Assembly: GCF_036246005.1 (NCBI RefSeq)
Contig: NZ_CP109171.1
Coordinates: forward strand, 8,234,001 to 8,298,000
Origin: Streptomyces sp. NBC_01723
Lineage (GTDB): Bacteria; Actinomycetota; Actinomycetes; Streptomycetales; Streptomycetaceae
Direction of reading: 5' to 3'
DNA: 64,000 bases
Both the position numbers and the translations under genes were made by a program. This document shows, one piece after another, positions 8,095-16,263 of this stretch (position 1 is its first letter; the number at the start of each line of letters is the position of its first letter). The notes under the pieces were generated by a model. That model searched no databases. It had not been told where the DNA came from and was given only the letters and a program-made list of their open reading frames with translations.

Positions 8095-9216
8095 TCACCT
8101 GCGCGACATGTACAGACTCAGAGCCTTGTGCAGCACCCTGTTGAGCGGGTAGTCCCACTCGCCGAGGTACTCGACCGCCTGCCCGCCCGCGCCGACCTTG
8201 AACCGCACCAGTCCCAGCAGGTGGTTGTCCTCGTCCAGGGTGTCGGTGATGCCGCGGAAGTCGTAGACGGCCGCGCCCCCTTCGTGGGCGTCGCACATCA
8301 TCCGCCACTGCAGGGCGCTGCTGGGCTGCACCTCGCGCCGGCGGGCGGTGGACGCGCCGTAGGAGTACCAGACGTGTTCCCCGACGGTCAGCATGGTGGC
8401 CGCGGCCAGCACCTCCCCGTCGTGATGGGCGAGGTAGAGACGCATACGGTCAGGGTCCTCGGCCGTCAGCGCGGTCCACATGCGCCGGAAGTAGTCGAGC
8501 GGCCGCGGGACGAACCGGTCCCGTTCCGCGGTCTCGACGTACAGCTCGTGGAACGCGCCCAGGTCCTCCTGGTCGCCCCGGACCACCTTCACGCCCGCCT
8601 TCTCCGCCTTCTTGATGTTGCGGCGCCACTGCTGGTTGAGGCCGTTGTGCACATCCTCCAGCGACCGACCCGCGAGCGGCACCTGGCAGACGTAGCGCGG
8701 CTGGCCCACCGCGAAGGCGTCCTCGCTGCCCGCTTCGGCGCGCCGCCAGCCCATCCCGCGCAGTCGTCCCGCGATCTCGTCCGCCCCGGCCTCCCGCACC
8801 GTGGCCTCCACATCACCGAGGCGCCGGGCTCCCGGGTCGGCGATCGCGGCCTTCACCGCGTCCGCGCTCCAGCGCCGGGCCACCACCGGGGGGCCCATCT
8901 TCACCGAGAAGGCGCCCCGCGAGCGCAGATGGGCGAGCATCGGCTCCAGCAGGCCCTCCAGGTCCGCGGCGCCCCAGTCGATGACCGGGCCCTCGGGCAG
9001 GTACGCCAGACAGCGACGCAGCCTCGGCAACGGCCGCATCAGCACCAGCCCGGCGCCCACGAGAGTGCCGTCCTCGTCGAACCAGCCCAGGCTCTCGGCA
9101 CGCCAGTCGGGTTTCACGTCTCCCCACGCGGGGGTCTGGAGATGGCTCACGGACGGCCGGGCCGCGACGAAACGCAGGTGTTCCTCGCGGCTGATCACCT
9201 TCACGTGCCGGCTCAT
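8095..9216 (-). CDS. FemX/FemAB-type aminoacyltransferase (peptidoglycan branch)
   Basis: A 373-residue FemABX-family protein made of two GNAT-like halves. Recognisable parts are QTPAWGDVK near residue 30, the QQWRRNIKKAEKAGV segment, an ETAERDRFVPR motif and the C-terminal GITDTLDEDNHLLGLVRFK. Members transfer an amino acid, typically the first glycine in Streptomyces, from aminoacyl-tRNA to the lipid II stem peptide at the cytoplasmic membrane face. The usual helical tRNA-binding arm seen in FemA is short here, as in FemX. The ATG at 9216 is preceded by a GGGGCG-type site. Paralogues are common, so lipid II specificity is inferred. Confidence 0.85.
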   Translation of the reverse strand: MSRHVKVISREEHLRFVAARPSVSHLQTPAWGDVKPDWRAESLGWFDEDGTLVGAGLVLMRPLPRLRRCLAYLPEGPVIDWGAADLEGLLEPMLAHLRSRGAFSVKMGPPVVARRWSADAVKAAIADPGARRLGDVEATVREAGADEIAGRLRGMGWRRAEAGSEDAFAVGQPRYVCQVPLAGRSLEDVHNGLNQQWRRNIKKAEKAGVKVVRGDQEDLGAFHELYVETAERDRFVPRPLDYFRRMWTALTAEDPDRMRLYLAHHDGEVLAAATMLTVGEHVWYSYGASTARRREVQPSSALQWRMMCDAHEGGAAVYDFRGITDTLDEDNHLLGLVRFKVGAGGQAVEYLGEWDYPLNRVLHKALSLYMSRR

Positions 9217-9327
9217 GGGCGGCGCCCCTTCGTTCGACGTCGTTGGGTGGGGGAGACGGTCGACGGGGTCGGTGGGGCCGCCGTCCCCTCCTCACAGGGA
9301 ATACCGGCGGCGGCCGATCCGCGCGGG

Positions 9328-10326
9328 CTACCGGCCGTTCGGGCCGCCCCGGTGGAGGTTCTCGTGACTCACGTCGTGTTCCGACGCGCTGACGCGCGCG
9401 GCACCCCGCATGCCCCTCGGGACGGCGCGCGCACCGCTCGTCCGTACGTGTTCCTCCTCCTCGATGCCCAGCAGCTTCAGGAAGGCCGCGGCAGCCGGGG
9501 TGAGGCCCTCCCGGCCCCAGATCACGTACTCGGCGCGGGCCGGTGCGTCCGTGACCTCGATCGTGGCCATCCCGGCCAGGCCCGCCACGTACGTCGGCGG
9601 GAGCAGGGCCACGCCGAGGCCCGCGCCGACCAAACGGGCCAGGTAGTCCGCGTTGGTCACCTCGAAGGCGACATGGCGGGTGAGGCCGGCGGCGGTGAAG
9701 GCCAGATCGGGCTGCGCCCGGCCGGCGGTCTTCGCCGGAAGGTCCACGAACACCTCCGAGGACAGCCGGCGCAGGTCGACCGAGGTCTCACCGGCGAGCG
9801 GATGGTCCGGGGAGACCACGGCGACCAGCCGCTCCCGGGCCAGCTCCCGGGCCATGACACCCCGGGGGCGGGCCGTGACCGGGATGCCGAGGAAGGCCAC
9901 CTCGATCTCGCCCTGCCTGACCCGTTCGACGAGCTCGTCGCTCGCTCCCACACTGAGACTGATCCGAGCCTTCGGATGGCGCTGGTGGAAGTCCTTGAGG
10001 ACGTTCGGAACATCCACGGCGGCGACGGTGGGGATCAGCCCCACCGCGAGGCGTCCGCGAACCTCCCCGACGACCGCCGCGACTTCGGCGGCGGCCCGCT
10101 CCGCCGCGTCCAGGCACTGGCGGGCCGCGGGAAGGAAGGCAGCGCCCGCCGGGGTCAACCGGACCCGGCGGCTGGTGCGTTCGAAGAGTCGCGCACCCAG
10201 TTCCTTCTCCAGGCGCGCGATCTGGTGGCTCAGCGCGGACTGGACCACCAGGCAGCGCTGGGCAGCCCTCGTGAAGCTGTTCGTCTCGGCCACGGCGATC
10301 AAATACCGCATCTGCTGAAGCTCCAT
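9328..10326 (-). CDS. LysR-family transcriptional regulator
   Basis: A 332-residue LysR protein. The N-terminal winged HTH (MRYLIAVAETNSFTRAAQ, then VVQSALSHQIARLEKELG) is followed by a periplasmic-binding-like effector domain to about residue 290. A Ser/Arg/His-rich C-terminal extension of about 40 residues past the usual end is unusual. It reads away from a 266-nt region with no clear intact gene next to it: the first neighbour is a nitroreductase-family remnant, the second an EamA permease. Its original target may have been lost or may be the permease. Confidence 0.88.
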   Translation of the reverse strand: MELQQMRYLIAVAETNSFTRAAQRCLVVQSALSHQIARLEKELGARLFERTSRRVRLTPAGAAFLPAARQCLDAAERAAAEVAAVVGEVRGRLAVGLIPTVAAVDVPNVLKDFHQRHPKARISLSVGASDELVERVRQGEIEVAFLGIPVTARPRGVMARELARERLVAVVSPDHPLAGETSVDLRRLSSEVFVDLPAKTAGRAQPDLAFTAAGLTRHVAFEVTNADYLARLVGAGLGVALLPPTYVAGLAGMATIEVTDAPARAEYVIWGREGLTPAAAAFLKLLGIEEEEHVRTSGARAVPRGMRGAARVSASEHDVSHENLHRGGPNGR

Positions 10327-10592
10327 CGATCCATCGTGATTCGAGATGCATCGCGTGACAAGCATGTGTTGGACTCATTGATGCTCCAGGTCCGACACTG
10401 GTGACAACGCACACGGCGGGAACCTCCTCCTCGGGCCAACTCCACCGTCCAGGCCGTCGACTTGAGGTCCTGCGGCATGACCGGGAGCCATGCTTCCGCC
10501 GGCCCCTCCCTGCCTCCCGCACCCGGGCGCACGCCGCCGGGGCACACCCTGGCGCCCTCGCGCCCGCAGCACCGATAGGACGAGTGACCGCC

Positions 10593-10934
10593 ATGACCGC
10601 TCCACCGCGCACCGAGGTCCTCAACCAGGGTCGCGAGGTCCCGGAGAGGTACCGCCAGGGCATGATCGACGGCTGGGCCTGCGTACGCGTGTGCGTTGCG
10701 GCACAGCACCGGTACGGCAACGCGGTGCCCCGTCCCCTCTACGACGCCATGGGCCGCCTGATCCACCACGGGAAGGCCGGGCTCGGGCACGACATGATCC
10801 GCGCCGCCCCGGAGGAGGCGGGCCTGTCCGCCGGCCTGATGGAGGCCGCGGACGACACCTCCTGGGACGAGCCGCTGCGGGCCGAGCACCGCGCGGGGAT
10901 CGAGCCGGTCGGTTCCGAGGCCGGCACTCCGTGA
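10593..10934 (+). pseudogene. remnant of a mycothiol-dependent nitroreductase (Rv2466c/DsbA-like) family gene
   Basis: The 113 codons match only the middle of the Rv2466c-type DsbA family: EVLNQGREVPERYRQGM, VRVCVAAQHRYGNAVPRPLY, LHHGKAG-type and AGLSAGLMEAADDTSWDEPL segments. The N-terminal thioredoxin part with its CPWC-type active site is absent. Translation stops right after VGSEAGTP, where family members continue for about 50 residues. Upstream in-frame sequence to 10401 is Arg/Pro-rich and not homologous. A truncated, non-functional gene is the simplest reading; the match is from memory of the family. Confidence 0.65.
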
Positions 10935-10983
10935 TGCAACCGACGTCGGCAACCGCGGTAGTGCATAAGGGATTTGAGGCACG

Positions 10984-11910
10984 ATGAAGAGCACGCAGAG
11001 CGGGCTCACGGTGGCCCTGACAGCCCTGGCTCCGGCCGTCTGGGGCAGCACCTACCTGATCACCACCGAGTTGCTGCCACCGGACCGGCCGCTCCTGGCG
11101 ACCACCGTGCGGACCCTGCCCGGCGGCCTGTTCCTGCTGGCCCTCGGCCGGAAGATTCCGGTCGGCGTCTGGTGGTGGCGCGCGCTGGTGCTGGGCGTGC
11201 TGAACATCGGCGCCTTCAACTTCCTGCTCTTCGTCGCGGCCTACCGGCTTCCGGGCGGAATCGCCGCCGTGATCATGTCCGCACAGCCCATGTTCGTCGT
11301 GATCCTCGCCGCCTTCTTCCTCGGTGACAGGATCAGAGTCGTCCACGCCCTGGCCTGCGTGATGGGCACCGGGGGCGTTGTGCTGCTCGTCTTCGATGGA
11401 GCGGGGTCGCTCGACACCGCCGGAGTGCTCGCCGCAGTCGGCGGAGCCCTGTGCATGGCCTCGGGCATCGTCCTGACCAAACGGTGGGGCCGGCCGGAAG
11501 GTGTCGGCCTGCTCACGTTCACCGGATGGCAACTCACGGCAGGCGGCCTGGTCCTGCTGCCCTGCTGGCTGTCGCTGGAAGACCTGCCCGACCGTCTCAC
11601 CGGATCCAACGTCATCGGGTTCGCCCACCTCATCGTCTTCGGCGCGGTCCTGAGCTACATCGTCTGGTTCCGCGGCATCGAGCGCCTGCCGGCCGTGGCG
11701 GTCTCCTTCCTCGCGCTGGGCAGCCCGGTCGTGGCGACCCTGCTGGGCCACCTCGTCATGGAACAGACACCGTCCGTCCTCCAGATCGCCGGCATGGCCG
11801 TCATCTTCCTGGCGGTCATGCTCGGCCGGCCGCGCCCACCCGAACCGAAGTCCGAGGAGACCCCCTCGGCTCCGGCCCGTGCCACCGACTCGCACCTCCC
11901 CGCGCCATGA
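10984..11910 (+). CDS. EamA/RhaT-family DMT permease
   Basis: A 308-residue protein with ten predicted transmembrane helices arranged as two EamA repeats, beginning LTVALTALAPAVWGSTYLITTE with the WGS-type motif typical of first helices in this family. A Pro/Glu-rich cytoplasmic tail follows the last helix near residue 285. Family members export amino acids or other metabolites; substrate unknown. The ATG has TTTGAGGCACG before it. It appears intact, although gene fragments lie on both sides. The LysR gene at 9328-10326 is a plausible regulator. Confidence 0.85.
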   Translation: MKSTQSGLTVALTALAPAVWGSTYLITTELLPPDRPLLATTVRTLPGGLFLLALGRKIPVGVWWWRALVLGVLNIGAFNFLLFVAAYRLPGGIAAVIMSAQPMFVVILAAFFLGDRIRVVHALACVMGTGGVVLLVFDGAGSLDTAGVLAAVGGALCMASGIVLTKRWGRPEGVGLLTFTGWQLTAGGLVLLPCWLSLEDLPDRLTGSNVIGFAHLIVFGAVLSYIVWFRGIERLPAVAVSFLALGSPVVATLLGHLVMEQTPSVLQIAGMAVIFLAVMLGRPRPPEPKSEETPSAPARATDSHLPAP

Positions 11911-11978
11911 CCTCCCCGCCGGGCCGGGGCTCCATGAGGCATGCGCGTACCACGTCTGACCACATCCGGAGAGATGAC

Positions 11979-12182
11979 ATGACCCTTCAAGAAGACACAA
12001 GCGCCTCCGCCGCGTCGCGTAAGCAGGCGTCCCGGACTCGGGTATGGCTGGGTGTGGCTGCCATCACCGCCAGTCTGTTCGTCTTCCTCACCACCGAACT
12101 GATGCCGATCGGCCTGCTCACTCCGCTCAGCGAGAGCCTCCAGGTCTCCGTGGGTGTGGCCGGGCTCATGGTCACGGCGCAG
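11979..12182 (+). pseudogene. N-terminal fragment of an MFS efflux transporter
   Basis: The start (ATG at 11979 after a GAGAGATGAC leader) and about 68 codons match the N-terminus of DHA-type MFS exporters: a short polar head, the helix VWLGVAAITASLFVFLTTELM, then PIGLLTPLSESLQVSVGVAG. Homology breaks after GLMVTAQ near 12182; the frame then runs through unrelated Arg/Pro-rich codons to 12437. The remaining 11 or so helices are missing. This is a deletion scar, joined within about 60 nt to the fragment of a different gene. Confidence 0.75.
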
Positions 12183-12239
12183 GGTGAAGAAGCTCCCCGT
12201 GATCGGGTCGGCGTCGGCCGGGAGGGTCTTGCGCCCTCG

Positions 12240-12718
12240 GCCGGGCCTTGCACGCCCCGATGTTCGACAGCCCCACCACCGACAGACACGGCCGTCCCGA
12301 CTTCGCCCGCTACCACTTCCCCGACGACACCTCCCACGACTTCTTCATCGACTGGGACTCGGGCGCCGCCGCCGCCGTCGCCCTGCTGCGCGCCGAGGCC
12401 GGGCGCGAACCGCACGACCGGCCCCTGCGTGAACTGATCGGCGAGCTGTCCACCCTCAGCCAGGACTTCCGCACCCTGTGGGCGGCGCACGATGTCCGCA
12501 TCCGCCACGACGGCGTCAAGCGGCTCCAGCACCCCGACGTCGGCGAGCTGGAGCTGACCTACCAGTCCGTGGATCTGCCGGTGTCCCAGCGGGCCGTGCA
12601 CGACCTGAGCCTCTACACCGCTGAACCGGGCGGCACCTCCGAAGGCCGCCTCAAGCTCCTCGCCGGTCTGGCGGCCACCCGCACCCCGACGGCAAAGCCC
12701 ACCCACCAGCGACGCTGA
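12240..12718 (+). pseudogene. C-terminal fragment of an MmyB-like (XRE family) transcriptional regulator
   Basis: About 157 codons match the ligand-binding C-terminal domain of MmyB-type regulators: HAPMFDSPTT, the HDFFIDWDSGAAAAVALLRA stretch, RELIGELSTLSQDFRTLWAA, HDVRIRHDGVKRLQHPDVG and VHDLSLYTAEPG. The N-terminal XRE helix-turn-helix of about 100 residues is absent. The frame could start at TTG 12248, but no ribosome site precedes it. Sequence upstream of about 12240 is unrelated. Most likely a truncated gene created by the same event that cut the MFS gene. Confidence 0.75.
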
Positions 12719-12719
12719 G

Positions 12720-13015
12720 GTCCCGCCGTGCGCCCCGACGCCGTCGCGACGTGCGCCTCGCACAGCGCCACGGTGGCCGGGCTCGTCCCTTCGCGGTCGG
12801 CGATGTCCTGAGGGGACAGGTGGTCGTGTTCGTACCAGTGGCGCCATTCCCCGATGCGGGAGACGGTGTGTTGGGTGCGCCGGCGCCGGAACCGGGACGG
12901 GCTCCAGTCGGCCGGGTGTCGGGACAGCAGGTGGATCACGTGTGCTGTGGTGGTCGCCGACAGGCCCGGCCCAGTGGAGCCGGGCCACGGTGACGCGGAA
13001 CGTGAGATCCCCCAC
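12720..13015 (-). pseudogene. possible frameshifted HTH protein remnant
   Basis: On the minus strand two frames together give one plausible protein: [18 protein letters not shown] in one frame, then LSATTTAHVIHLLSRHPADW and HWYEHDHLSPQDIADREGTS in another, joined if one base is gained or lost near 12970. The LSPQDIADREGTSPATV core looks like a helix-turn-helix. Residue composition is normal, unlike the Arg/Pro-rich shadows nearby. Past 12720 the frame enters antisense of the MmyB fragment. The assignment is tentative; the stretch could equally be non-coding. Confidence 0.35.
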
Positions 13016-13047
13016 GGACGGTGCGGGACCGGAAGGAGCGAATGGCC

Positions 13048-14046
13048 ATGGCACGGGCGATCTGGACCGGTGTGATCACGTTCGGGCTGGTCTCCGTGCC
13101 CGTCGGCCTCTTCACCGCGACCGAGGACCACACGGTCCACTTCCACCAGCTGCAGCGCGGCACCTCGGACCGGATCCGCAACCGGCGGGTCAACCAGCGC
13201 ACCGGCGACGAGGTCGACGCCGCCGACATCGTCAAGGGATTCGAGGTGAGTGACGGCGAGTACGTCGTCGTGGAGCCCGGCGAACTCGACGAGATCGCGC
13301 CGGGCCGCTCCCGCACCCTGGAGATCACCGACTTCGTCGACCTGGACCGGATCGAGCCGGTGTACTTCGGCCGCACCTACTACGTCGCCCCGCGCGGTGA
13401 GGAGTACCTCAAGGTCTACGAGTTGCTGCGCACCGCCCTCGCCGAGACGGGCAAGGCCGGCGTCGCCACCTTCGTGATGCGCAACCGGCAGTACCTCACC
13501 GCGCTCCGGGCCGAGGACCGGGTCCTGCTGCTCCAGACGCTGCACTGGGCCGACGAGGTCCGCGACCCGGTCGAGGAACTGCCGGAGCTGCCGACGGGCC
13601 GCGTGGGCCGCGGCAAGGAACTGGACATGGCGCTGCGGCTGGTCGACGCCCTCAGCGGCCCCTGGGACCCGGCCCGCTACCGCGACACGTACCAGGAGAA
13701 GGTCCGCGAGCTGGTCCGGGCCAAGGCCGAGGGCGAGGAGATCGCCGTCGCGGAGGAGGCACCGCGGGCCACCGACGTCGTCGACCTGATGGACGTACTG
13801 CGGGGCAGCCTGGAACAGGCGCGGGGCGCGGGCGGCAAGCGGCCGTCCGCACCGCGGAAGAAGGCCGCCGCCCCCTCTCGCGGGGCCCGGCCCAAGCGGT
13901 CCGAACTGCGGGAGCTGAGCAAGGCCGAGCTGTACCAGCGGGCCACCGAACAGGACATCGCCGGACGCTCGAAGATGAGCCGCGGCCAGCTCGTCGACGC
14001 GCTCACCGGAGCCGGCGGCCGCCGCAAGAAGAAGAGCGCCGCCTGA
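13048..14046 (+). CDS. ku: Ku DNA end-binding protein (NHEJ)
   Basis: Forms a homodimeric ring on double-strand breaks and recruits ligase D-type enzymes for non-homologous end joining. The 332-residue protein opens with [20 protein letters not shown] and has the full bacterial Ku core to about residue 255. A Lys/Arg-rich linker and a C-terminal SAP-like region ([20 protein letters not shown]) follow, as in the longer Streptomyces Ku proteins. Two ATGs (13042, 13048) follow AAGGAG; 13048 has the better 9-nt spacing and the conserved start. No ligase or polymerase partner gene is adjacent. The stop codon lies inside a strong terminator shared with the convergent sigma gene. Confidence 0.93.
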   Translation: MARAIWTGVITFGLVSVPVGLFTATEDHTVHFHQLQRGTSDRIRNRRVNQRTGDEVDAADIVKGFEVSDGEYVVVEPGELDEIAPGRSRTLEITDFVDLDRIEPVYFGRTYYVAPRGEEYLKVYELLRTALAETGKAGVATFVMRNRQYLTALRAEDRVLLLQTLHWADEVRDPVEELPELPTGRVGRGKELDMALRLVDALSGPWDPARYRDTYQEKVRELVRAKAEGEEIAVAEEAPRATDVVDLMDVLRGSLEQARGAGGKRPSAPRKKAAAPSRGARPKRSELRELSKAELYQRATEQDIAGRSKMSRGQLVDALTGAGGRRKKKSAA

Positions 14047-14069
14047 GCCGGAGACCCGGCTCAGGCGGC
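14038..14069. terminator. bidirectional hairpin between ku and the sigma factor gene
   Basis: A perfect 14-bp stem (left arm GCCGCCTGAGCCGG) with a 4-nt AGAC loop. It overlaps the ku stop codon and lies 19 nt past the convergent sigma gene stop. It can serve both strands; no T-run is needed in Streptomyces. Confidence 0.75.
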
Positions 14070-14087
14070 GCACCGCCGATCAGCCGC

Positions 14088-14930
14088 TCAGGTCGTGCTG
14101 AGCATGCCCTCCCGCAGGCGGCCCAGCAGACGCGAGATCAGCCGGGACACGTGCATCTGCGAGACGCCGAGCCGCTCGCCGATGTCCTTCTGGGTGAGCT
14201 CCTCGACGAACCGCCAGTGGATGATCTGCCGGTCGCGCTCGTCCAGCTGGGCGATCATCGGGGCGAGGGCGTGGAAGTCGTCCACGAGCGCCAGAGCGGC
14301 GTCGTCGGTGCCGATGAAGTCCGCGAGCGCCGACTCGCCGTCCTCGCTGCCGTTGATGGCGGCGTCCAGGGAGGCGGAGTTGTAGCCGTTGGCCGCCAGG
14401 CGGGCCTCGACGACCTCGTCCTCCGGCAGGCTCATCAGCTCGGACAGCTCCTGCGTGGTGGGGTTGCGGCCCAGACGGCTGCGCAGCTCCTCGGTGGCCC
14501 GCGCCAGCTGGACGCGCGCCTCCTGGAGCCGCCGCGGGACGTGCACCGCCCACGAGGTGTCCCGGAAGAACCGCTTGATCTCCCCGACGATGTACGGCAC
14601 GGCGAACGAGGTGAACTCGACCTCACGGGTGAGCTCGAACCGGTCGATCGCCTTGATCAGGCCGATCATGCCGACCTGGACGATGTCCTCCATCTCCTCC
14701 GGGCCGCGGCTGCGGAACCGGCCGGCCGCGAAGCGGACGAGGGACATGTTCATCTCGATCAGGGTGTTGCGGGCGTACTGGTATTCGGGAGTGCCTTCCT
14801 CCAGCACCGTGAGCTGCTCGAAGAAGAGCTTCGACAACTCCCGCGCGTCCTTGGGCGCCACCTTGGACGGGTCCGTGATCTCCGGCATGTCCGTGGTGGT
14901 GTGCGTCGCCTGTGCGGTCGTCGTCGCCAT
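14088..14930 (-). CDS. SigB/SigF-family stress RNA polymerase sigma factor
   Basis: A 280-residue group 3 sigma factor. Region 2 is clear (ARNTLIEMNMSLVRFAAGRF, DIVQVGMIGLIKAIDRFE, FTSFAVPYIVGEIKRFFRD), followed by region 3 (RRLQEARVQLARATEELRS) and region 4 with the HTH LTQKDIGERLGVSQMHVSRL. It belongs to the SigB/F group that governs osmotic, oxidative and developmental responses in Streptomyces. No anti-sigma or anti-anti-sigma gene adjoins it, unlike many relatives. The ATG follows GGGAGGGCACATC. A SigB-type promoter at 14993-15017 could make it self-activating. Dps, PRC-barrel and Ku neighbours fit a stress locus. Confidence 0.92.
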   Translation of the reverse strand: MATTTAQATHTTTDMPEITDPSKVAPKDARELSKLFFEQLTVLEEGTPEYQYARNTLIEMNMSLVRFAAGRFRSRGPEEMEDIVQVGMIGLIKAIDRFELTREVEFTSFAVPYIVGEIKRFFRDTSWAVHVPRRLQEARVQLARATEELRSRLGRNPTTQELSELMSLPEDEVVEARLAANGYNSASLDAAINGSEDGESALADFIGTDDAALALVDDFHALAPMIAQLDERDRQIIHWRFVEELTQKDIGERLGVSQMHVSRLISRLLGRLREGMLSTT

Positions 14931-14992
14931 GATGTGCCCTCCCTGTCGATCGGCCCCCGTCGTCGTCACCTTGTCGGCCGACGAAGGACCGC

Positions 14993-15017
14993 CTACCCCG
15001 GGTCACGCGCCGCACAC
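14993..15017 (-). promoter_or_regulatory. candidate SigB-type promoter of the sigma gene
   Basis: On the minus strand GTGT, a 15-nt spacer, then GGGTAG matches the GNNT-N14-16-GGGTA pattern known for SigB-group promoters. The -10 element lies 63 nt before the sigma gene start. This suggests autoregulation. It was found by eye only. Confidence 0.5.
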
Positions 15018-15133
15018 CCCTCGATTTTCGCCGGTGCCGGACAGGTCCTGGGCCGGTGGGGCGACAGAGGCGCGACAGACGTGTGAAGCGGGGAACTAGA
15101 GAGGGAGCGCGTTCTCGGAAGGGGAGAGTGGGC

Positions 15134-15490
15134 ATGTTTGAAGCCGAAAACATTCGTGACTGGCGCGGCCAGGACGTCGTCGACCACGACGGCCGCAAGA
15201 TCGGGACTCTCGAGTCCATCTACTTCGACACGCTGACCGACCGCCCGGCGTTCGCGACGGTCACGGTCGGGCTGCCGACCCGGCGTCGTCTCGTCTTCGT
15301 GCCGGTGGAGAAGGCCACCGTCGGACCGGGCTATGTGAAGGTGACCTACGACAAGTCGCTGGTCAAGGACGCCCCGGGGATCGATCAGGACGGTGAGCTC
15401 GCGGCCGAGGAGGAGGGCGCGGTCTTCGAGCACTACAAGCTGCCGTACGAGCAGGGCAGCCGAGGCGAACGGCGGCTCGGCCGGCGCTGA
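15134..15490 (+). CDS. PRC-barrel domain protein
   Basis: A 118-residue protein with a PRC-barrel fold over residues 5-80 (DWRGQDVVDHDGRKIGTLES, then RRRLVFVPVEKATVG), ending in an acidic then basic tail (AAEEEGAVFEHYKLPYEQGS). PRC-barrel proteins of this size occur near stress sigma factors in actinobacteria; their role is poorly defined and may involve RNA or protein binding. There is no signal peptide. It is divergent from the sigma gene across 203 nt and is preceded by GGGGAGAGTGGGC. Confidence 0.85.
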   Translation: MFEAENIRDWRGQDVVDHDGRKIGTLESIYFDTLTDRPAFATVTVGLPTRRRLVFVPVEKATVGPGYVKVTYDKSLVKDAPGIDQDGELAAEEEGAVFEHYKLPYEQGSRGERRLGRR

Positions 15491-15508
15491 ACCGTCCGGG
15501 CCGAGCCG
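15473..15508. terminator. hairpin after the PRC-barrel gene
   Basis: Arms CGGCTCGGCCGG and CCGGGCCGAGCCG pair with a single bulge around an 11-nt loop overlapping the stop codon. It lies in the convergent region with dps, so it may stop transcripts from either side. Confidence 0.5.
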
Positions 15509-15575
15509 TCCGAGGGGGCGGCCGGGCGCCGATCACGGCGGGCCCGGCGCGCCCCGCGTCCGGCGGGGCCGGCCG

Positions 15576-16139
15576 TCAGCCGATCTCGGCGCCGCGGGCC
15601 GCCGCCTCCTTCTCGGACTCCGCGCTGCCCGTCGCCAGGGTGCCTCCGGCGCTCTCCAGGTGGGCCCGCACGAACCACTGGAACTGCTCCAGGTCCCGGA
15701 GCTGGCCGATCAGGAGGTCCTCCGTGGCGGTGTCGATCTTGCCGGCCTCCTCGACGGCCGCGCGCATGCCCTCCACCACGCCCGTGTAGACCAGGTCGAG
15801 CGCGCCGAGGTGGGCGATCGCGTCGGCCCGGCCGATGGAGTAGTCGTCCCACTTCCGCTCCGACACCAGGGCCCCGGGCGTGCCCTGTGCCACACCGCCG
15901 AGCGCGGCGATGCGCTCCGCGACGTCGTCGGCCATGTCACGTACCTGGTCGACCTGCGGGTCGATCATCTCGTGCACGGCGATGAAGTGCGGCCCGACGA
16001 CGTTCCAGTGCACGTGCTTGAGGGTCAGGTGCAGATCGTTGAGGGCGTGCAGGCGCAGTCGCAGCACACCGATCAGCCGTCCGGCGGCCTCGCGCTCGAT
16101 GCCGGGGACCGTGTACTTCGGGGTCAGGTCGTGCGTCAT
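15576..16139 (-). CDS. dps: Dps-family ferritin-like DNA-protecting protein
   Basis: Forms dodecamers that oxidise and store iron and coat DNA under stress. The 187-residue protein shows the Dps signature LTLKHVHWNVVGPHFIAVHE, with the inter-subunit ferroxidase His and Asp/Glu ligands, then the DDVAERIAALGG helix and the DEFQ-type LRDLEQFQWFVRAHLE helix. A short N-terminal arm and a C-terminal Ser/Glu tail extend beyond the core, as in Streptomyces DpsA. A SigB-type promoter candidate at 16189-16213 lies 50 nt upstream, consistent with control by the nearby sigma factor. Confidence 0.93.
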   Translation of the reverse strand: MTHDLTPKYTVPGIEREAAGRLIGVLRLRLHALNDLHLTLKHVHWNVVGPHFIAVHEMIDPQVDQVRDMADDVAERIAALGGVAQGTPGALVSERKWDDYSIGRADAIAHLGALDLVYTGVVEGMRAAVEEAGKIDTATEDLLIGQLRDLEQFQWFVRAHLESAGGTLATGSAESEKEAAARGAEIG

Positions 16140-16188
16140 GGCGGACCTCAGCTCCTCATGTGTGTCGTACGTCGTTGCTCATGCACGA

Positions 16189-16213
16189 ATGCCCCGTATC
16201 GGGACCCTCAGAC
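16189..16213 (-). promoter_or_regulatory. candidate SigB-type promoter of dps
   Basis: On the minus strand GTCT, a 15-nt spacer and GGGCAT resemble the GNNT-N14-16-GGGTAY pattern, with one mismatch in the -10 hexamer. It is 50 nt before the dps start. The element is weaker than the one in front of the sigma gene. Confidence 0.38.
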
Positions 16214-16263
16214 ACCCGCGGGCCAGGTCGGTGACCATGGGCGCCGTACGAGGGCCTGCGAGG

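Noticed and set aside
10401..10592. 5' extension of the nitroreductase remnant
   Set aside because: The in-frame codons give an Arg/His/Pro-rich sequence without thioredoxin motifs, so they do not supply the missing N-terminus.
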